Positions 60,774 through 64,000 of a stretch of 64,000 bases of DNA are shown one piece after another. The stretch spans positions 1 to 64,000 of the forward strand of contig NZ_AEJB01000123.1 in assembly GCF_000331005.1 (NCBI RefSeq), in the 5' to 3' direction. The position numbers and the translations under genes were made by a program. Numbering within the stretch: the first letter of the stretch is position 1; every line of letters begins with the position of its first letter. The notes beneath the pieces are model-generated. The model was not told the origin of the DNA. It was given only the letters and a program-made list of their open reading frames with translations, and made no database searches. The DNA is from Streptomyces turgidiscabies Car8. Its GTDB lineage: Bacteria > Actinomycetota > Actinomycetes > Streptomycetales > Streptomycetaceae.

Positions 60774-61670
60774 ATGTTTCCCGCGCTGAGCGCGCCGAAC
60801 CCGCCCGGCCGCCCCTCCCGGCAGCTCACCGTGGGCGTCTTCCCTGGAGCCGGCGTCGTACATCTTCACCACGCCCTCGACTCCGGGTTCTTCCAGCAGG
60901 CCGGGCTGGAGGTGAACCTCGTGCAGGTGGTCTCCTCCGACCAGCAGCTGACGGGCTGGAACGACGGCGACTACGACATCATGCACACTTCCCCCGACCA
61001 CCTGCTGCGCGGGCTGCTGCAACGGGACCCGGTGGCCGTCCGGGCCGAGGGCATCGGCGAGCTCGCTGTGCACCGGCGTCGCGGAGCCCCTCCTGCGACA
61101 GGCCGGTGGGCCGTCGACAACGCGCACAGCGCCTTCGCGTTCGTGCTGCGAGCCGTACTCACCGACATCGCCGCCTCGCCGGTGACCGACGACCGACTCG
61201 TCCCCGTGGGCGGTACGTCGCAGAGGTTCAAGGCCCTGCTGTCGGACGCCGTGGACGGCACCACACTCCATCCGCCGTTCGACGTCCTCGCGGCCGAGCA
61301 GGGCTTTCCTCGCGTCGGCGGCCACCTTCAGGTCGTACCCGACCTCATCACCAACGTGGTGGTGGCCTCACGTGACATGGCGACGACGTGGCACACCCGT
61401 GCCTATGTCGAGGTCTGCCGCAGGAGCACCGAGGAACTGCTGGCCTCCGGTGCGCCGGGCGTCGAGGCGGCCCTGCTGCGGCACGGTATGCCCGCGCCAG
61501 CCGCCCGGGCCGCGCTCCCCGGACTCCTCGGGCCCGCCGGCCTCTCGACCTCGCCCGAGGTGACACTGCGCGGTATGGAGGCGGTGGCCGACCTGCGCCG
61601 TCGCTTCATACCTGACTGGCAACCCGTCTTCCCACTCACCTCCCTGATCGGCCCCGGTCAGGAACGCTGA
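60774..61670 (+). CDS. NMT1/THI5-like solute-binding-fold protein without signal peptide
   Basis: A 298-residue protein with the periplasmic-binding fold of the SsuA/THI5/NMT1 group: LTVGVFPGAGVVHLHHALDSGFF, then GLEVNLVQVVSSDQQL, GDYDIMHTSPDHLL and ISRDMATTW-like VASRDMATTWHTRAYVE. Unusually there is no signal peptide, lipobox or twin-arginine motif; ATG 60774 with CGGAGAG upstream is the best start and no in-frame extension adds one. It may be a cytoplasmic sensor or an enzyme such as a decarboxylase of the dihydroxyphthalate type. Follows the dioxygenase gene by 103 bases. Confidence 0.7.
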   Translation: MFPALSAPNPPGRPSRQLTVGVFPGAGVVHLHHALDSGFFQQAGLEVNLVQVVSSDQQLTGWNDGDYDIMHTSPDHLLRGLLQRDPVAVRAEGIGELAVHRRRGAPPATGRWAVDNAHSAFAFVLRAVLTDIAASPVTDDRLVPVGGTSQRFKALLSDAVDGTTLHPPFDVLAAEQGFPRVGGHLQVVPDLITNVVVASRDMATTWHTRAYVEVCRRSTEELLASGAPGVEAALLRHGMPAPAARAALPGLLGPAGLSTSPEVTLRGMEAVADLRRRFIPDWQPVFPLTSLIGPGQER

Positions 61671-61701
61671 CGCGGGCCGTCCGGCCCGTAACCCCATCAG
61701 G

Positions 61702-61807
61702 TGGATACAGTCGTGCACCTTCCGAGGCCGGCCGGGGACGGGTGTGGCGTTTCTCCAGGTGGAGTTGGGCGGGGGCTCGGTATCGGCTGCATACACCTGG
61801 GTAGAAT
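61702..61807 (+). promoter_or_regulatory. Leaderless promoter of the GntR gene with two TGTATSCA-type sites
   Basis: TGGATACA (61702-61709) and TGCATACA (61788-61795) are both present. TAGAAT (61802-61807) is a good -10 box ending seven bases before the GTG start at 61815, so the message should be leaderless. The second site lies just upstream of this box, in the spacer, where binding would block transcription; self-repression is the likely outcome. Confidence 0.6.
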
Positions 61808-61814
61808 CCCCGGC

Positions 61815-62618
61815 GTGAGTAGGAGCAGAAGCGAGTCCCGCCAGGAACAGCGGTCGGCTGACGACGAGGGAGAGGTGCGGGCCGAGTCCGTGCCGCCGGG
61901 CGAGAGTCCCACGGCCCCCGCGGGCGGCCGCCGACTTGCTCTCGACGTCCACGGGCGCTTGCGCGCCATGATCCTGAACGGGGAACTGCCACCGGGATCG
62001 GCCCTGCTCCAGGCCGAGATGGCCCGGAAGCTGGGCGTCAGCCGCACACCCATGCGCGAGGCGTTCCGGCTGCTCCAGGAGGAGGGGCTCATCGACGCGC
62101 GGCCCGACCAGCGAGCGCGGGTGCGGTCGGTGGATCCCGAGGACCTGGACGCCGTCTACGGGGCCCGCATCATGCTGGAAACGCTCGCTGTCAGTATGAC
62201 CGCCAAGTCGTTCACGGCTGCCGACACGAAGCGCATGGGTGAGGCCCTGGAACGGATGAAGACGTTGACGGTCGACGACCATCCGGACGAGTGGCACGCG
62301 GCGCACCACGAGTTCCACAGCATCGCCACCCAGGCGGTGGGACCACAGCTGCAGCGGATGATCGCCTCGCTCGGAGAACACAGCGAGCGCTACATCCGCC
62401 TGGCACAGCTGGGCGCGCCCGCCTCGTGGGGGAAGGCGTACGCGGAGCACGAAGCGCTTCTTGAGGCGTTGCGGTTGGGCGACCCGGCCGAAGCCGCGCG
62501 CGTGGTCGCCCGCCATCTGGCACGTACCGCTCTGAGCGTGCTGGCGGACATCGCCCCCGAGTACGAACCCGCGACCACTCGCGCGGCCCTGGGGCTCGCG
62601 GGCAACGGTCAGTCCTGA
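61815..62618 (+). CDS. GntR-family regulator, FCD type
   Basis: A 267-residue regulator. A polar N-terminal tail precedes the winged helix (LALDVHGRLRAMILNGELPPG, then LGVSRTPMREAFRLLQEEGLI), then the helical FCD domain with metal-type residues HHEFHSIA and YAEHEALLEALRLGD. FCD regulators of this kind (VanR, GntR of aromatic clusters) bind a pathway acid and release DNA. Several TGTATSCA sites in its own promoter and elsewhere in the island are the candidate operators. It converges with the IclR gene, 21 bases apart. Confidence 0.88.
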   Translation: MSRSRSESRQEQRSADDEGEVRAESVPPGESPTAPAGGRRLALDVHGRLRAMILNGELPPGSALLQAEMARKLGVSRTPMREAFRLLQEEGLIDARPDQRARVRSVDPEDLDAVYGARIMLETLAVSMTAKSFTAADTKRMGEALERMKTLTVDDHPDEWHAAHHEFHSIATQAVGPQLQRMIASLGEHSERYIRLAQLGAPASWGKAYAEHEALLEALRLGDPAEAARVVARHLARTALSVLADIAPEYEPATTRAALGLAGNGQS

Positions 62619-62639
62619 CGCTCCCGCACTCTTCGAAGG

Positions 62640-63416
62640 TCACAGTTCCTCGCTGATGGCCCGCGCCACCAACCGCAGCGGTTGGGCCAGTTCCGTCAGC
62701 CTGCCCCTTGGGCAGCGGGCGGACGGCGCCGCCACGGCGACGGCGGCCAGGGCCGTACCCGTGCGGTCGCGGACACACACACCGACCGCGTTCACACCCT
62801 GCTCGCTCTCCTGGAGGTTGAGGGCCCAGCCGGTGCGGCGGATCGTCGTCAGCTCGGCCACCAGGCGTTCGACGTCCTCCGGCGTCCTGGCTCCTTGTCC
62901 GGGCAGTCCGTTGAGGTAGAGCGCCCGGAGTCGCTCCGGCGGAAGCTCGGCGAGCAGTGCCTTGCCGCCCGAGGTCACGTGGGCGGGCAGGAGCGCGCCC
63001 GTGCGGTAGCCGACCCGCAGCGCCTGCGGACCTTCCACTCCGTCCAGGAACCGGGCTCCGTTGCCCTCCAGCACCATCAGGTGGGTGGTCTCGCGGACCG
63101 TGTCCGACAGGCGCTGCAAGTGGGGACGGGCAAGGGTGATCAGGTCGGGAGGCGGCACGGCCTGGCTCCCTCTGATCGCCCGTAGGGCGGGCCCCGGTCG
63201 GTAGGCCTTGTGGCGGCCCTGTTCCGCGAACCCCTCGAACACGAGCATCGCCAGGATCCGGTGGGCCGTCGACCGGGCGACGCCGAGCCGGTCGGCGACG
63301 TCCATGACGCGCAACTCACCGTGCTCGTGCAGGAGTCGGACGGCACGCAGGGCGTTGCCTGCGGCGCTCACTGGATACGAGGGGGGTGGACCCGCCAGAC
63401 CCGCAAGATTCTGCAT
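62640..63416 (-). CDS. IclR-family transcriptional regulator
   Basis: A 258-residue regulator. The N-terminal winged helix reads NALRAVRLLHEHGELRVMDVADRLGVARSTAHRIL. The C-terminal effector domain has RVGYRTGALLPAHVTSGGKALLAELP and GVNAVGVCVRDRTG. IclR proteins control gentisate, protocatechuate and homogentisate pathways, usually from beside the target gene; the gentisate dioxygenase is divergent here. ATG 63416 is chosen because a TACAAT -10 box ends six bases before it; longer readings cross the dioxygenase control region. Confidence 0.9.
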   Translation of the reverse strand: MQNLAGLAGPPPSYPVSAAGNALRAVRLLHEHGELRVMDVADRLGVARSTAHRILAMLVFEGFAEQGRHKAYRPGPALRAIRGSQAVPPPDLITLARPHLQRLSDTVRETTHLMVLEGNGARFLDGVEGPQALRVGYRTGALLPAHVTSGGKALLAELPPERLRALYLNGLPGQGARTPEDVERLVAELTTIRRTGWALNLQESEQGVNAVGVCVRDRTGTALAAVAVAAPSARCPRGRLTELAQPLRLVARAISEEL

Positions 63417-63422
63417 AGAGGA

Positions 63423-63432
63423 ATTGTATCCG
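63423..63432 (-). promoter_or_regulatory. Leaderless -10 box of the IclR gene overlapping a TGTATCCG site
   Basis: On the minus strand TACAAT (63428-63423) is six bases from the IclR ATG. It overlaps CGGATACA (63432-63425), one base off the TGTATSCA set, so a repressor bound here would cover the -10 box. Confidence 0.5.
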
Positions 63433-63483
63433 CAAGATATTCCAGCCAGGGGAATGCGTGAGTACTGTCGGCGACATAGGCAA

Positions 63484-63495
63484 ACTGTGCACACT
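63484..63495. promoter_or_regulatory. ACTGTGCACACT operator candidate before the gentisate dioxygenase
   Basis: A near-perfect 12-bp palindrome (core TGTGCACA) in the 117-base divergent gap between the IclR gene and the dioxygenase, about 40 bases from the dioxygenase start. Identical core to the one before the AAHS transporter. TGTATGCC (63514-63521) lies further downstream by the ribosome site. Confidence 0.5.
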
Positions 63496-63533
63496 TTGAG
63501 CGGGCTGCCTTCGTGTATGCCCTGGAGGTTGCG

Positions 63534-64000
63534 GTGACCGACACAGCAGACAAGCTGATCCAGCGTAATCAACTTGATGAACTGTATGCAGATTTCGAGG
63601 ATGCGGGACTGATACCCCTGTGGAACCAGCGCGACGACCTCATGCCGACGTCGCCACAGCCGGCCGCGGTCCCGCACCTGTGGCCGTGGGCGCGGCTACT
63701 GCCGATCGCGGAGCGTTCCGGGCAGTTGGTGCCGGTGGGGCGGGGTGGTGAGCGCCGGGCGATGGCGCTGTCCAACCCGGGACTGCCCGGACTGCCGTAC
63801 GCCACCCCCACACTGTGGGCCGCGATCCAGTACCTGGGGCCGCGTGAGGTCGCTCCCTCCCACCGGCACAGCCAGGGCGCCTTCCGATTCGTCGTCGACG
63901 GCGAGGGCGTGTGGACGAACGTCGACGGCGACGCGGTGGCGATGCGTCGCGGCGACCTGTTGCTGACCCCGAGCTGGGCCTTCCACGAACACCAGAACGT
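63534..64000 (+). CDS. Gentisate 1,2-dioxygenase (N-terminal part, runs off the window)
   Basis: The first 155 residues of a bicupin ring-cleavage enzyme. The N-terminal LDELYADFEDAGLIPLW and PHLWPWARLL are characteristic of gentisate 1,2-dioxygenases, and the first cupin is present with its metal motif SHRHSQGAFRFVVDGEG and the later RRGDLLLTPSWAFHEHQN. The enzyme opens gentisate to maleylpyruvate using Fe(II) and O2, which the FAH-family enzyme could then process. GTG 63534 has GGAGG five bases upstream. The gene is intact as far as visible and open at the right edge. Confidence 0.88.
   Translation, partial: MTDTADKLIQRNQLDELYADFEDAGLIPLWNQRDDLMPTSPQPAAVPHLWPWARLLPIAERSGQLVPVGRGGERRAMALSNPGLPGLPYATPTLWAAIQYLGPREVAPSHRHSQGAFRFVVDGEGVWTNVDGDAVAMRRGDLLLTPSWAFHEHQN

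Noticed and set aside
63583-63590. TGTATGCA inside the gentisate dioxygenase gene
   Set aside because: It encodes Leu-Tyr-Ala of a family-conserved motif, so it may be codon coincidence and was not counted as an operator.
1-64000. CRISPR arrays, tRNA genes, complete insertion sequences or phage genes
   Set aside because: No regularly spaced repeats, tRNA-like cloverleaf arms, transposase or integrase motifs were found.

Overview
The window reads as the chromosome of a Streptomyces or close actinomycete: very high GC with strong GC bias at third codon positions, GTG and TTG starts, many 1-4 base gene overlaps, Tat-type signals, several apparently leaderless genes, and typical families (ROK, LAL-type LuxR, GH27/GH95 secreted hydrolases, Stf0 sulfotransferase). 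No tRNA, rRNA, CRISPR array or intact insertion sequence was seen.

Layout. (1) 0.2-10.4 kb, minus strand: a sugar-nucleotide / surface-glycan operon with a polyprenyl-phosphate sugar-phosphate transferase, Gfo/Idh dehydrogenase, NAD-dependent epimerase, two DegT-type aminotransferases and a PglD/NeuD-type acetyltransferase. It ends in a large secreted protein with a dimethylformamidase-like domain and two DUF4082 modules. (2) 10.7-13.9 kb, plus strand: glycosyltransferase, MFS exporter and TolB-like protein, closed by a perfect hairpin. (3) 14-21 kb, minus strand: ROK regulator, a 45-residue ORF, GH27, GH95 and an SGNH hydrolase, a glycan-degrading set. (4) 21-30 kb: a membrane-anchored WD40 protein, a giant LuxR regulator, two amino-acid permeases and a GntR regulator. 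(5) 30-40 kb, plus strand: a purine-nucleoside regulon (deaminase-like amidohydrolase, LacI repressor, glutamine-amidotransferase-like protein, DeoD phosphorylase, BMP lipoprotein, ABC ATPase, two permeases, phytase-like esterase). Two identical 12-bp palindromes mark its two promoters.

(6) 41.5-52.2 kb: the most novel part, a RiPP cluster. A 50-residue precursor without cysteine that ends in Asp is followed on the minus strand by a B12-type radical SAM enzyme, a DUF692/MNIO enzyme, an unassigned probable partner protein, a second radical SAM enzyme of the RiPP C-methyltransferase type and a DUF5825 protein, nearly all with overlapping ends. A full-length LanB dehydratase is transcribed divergently, and an Stf0 sulfotransferase converges on the distal end. 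There is no LanC, protease or transporter inside the cluster. The likely product is a cysteine-free peptide carrying dehydroamino acids, C-methylation and an oxidised C-terminal Asp. (7) 52.2-55.1 kb: a scarred zone with gene remnants, a Tat-exported solute-binding protein, a 77-bp inverted-repeat element and a truncated oxidoreductase.

(8) 55.1-64 kb: an aromatic-acid catabolic island: AAHS-type transporter, zinc-type dehydrogenase, fumarylacetoacetase-family hydrolase, extradiol dioxygenase, a solute-binding-like protein without a signal peptide, GntR and IclR regulators, and the start of a gentisate 1,2-dioxygenase. Its control regions share two short motifs, TGTATSCA and TGTRCACA, which suggests coordinated control by the two regulators.
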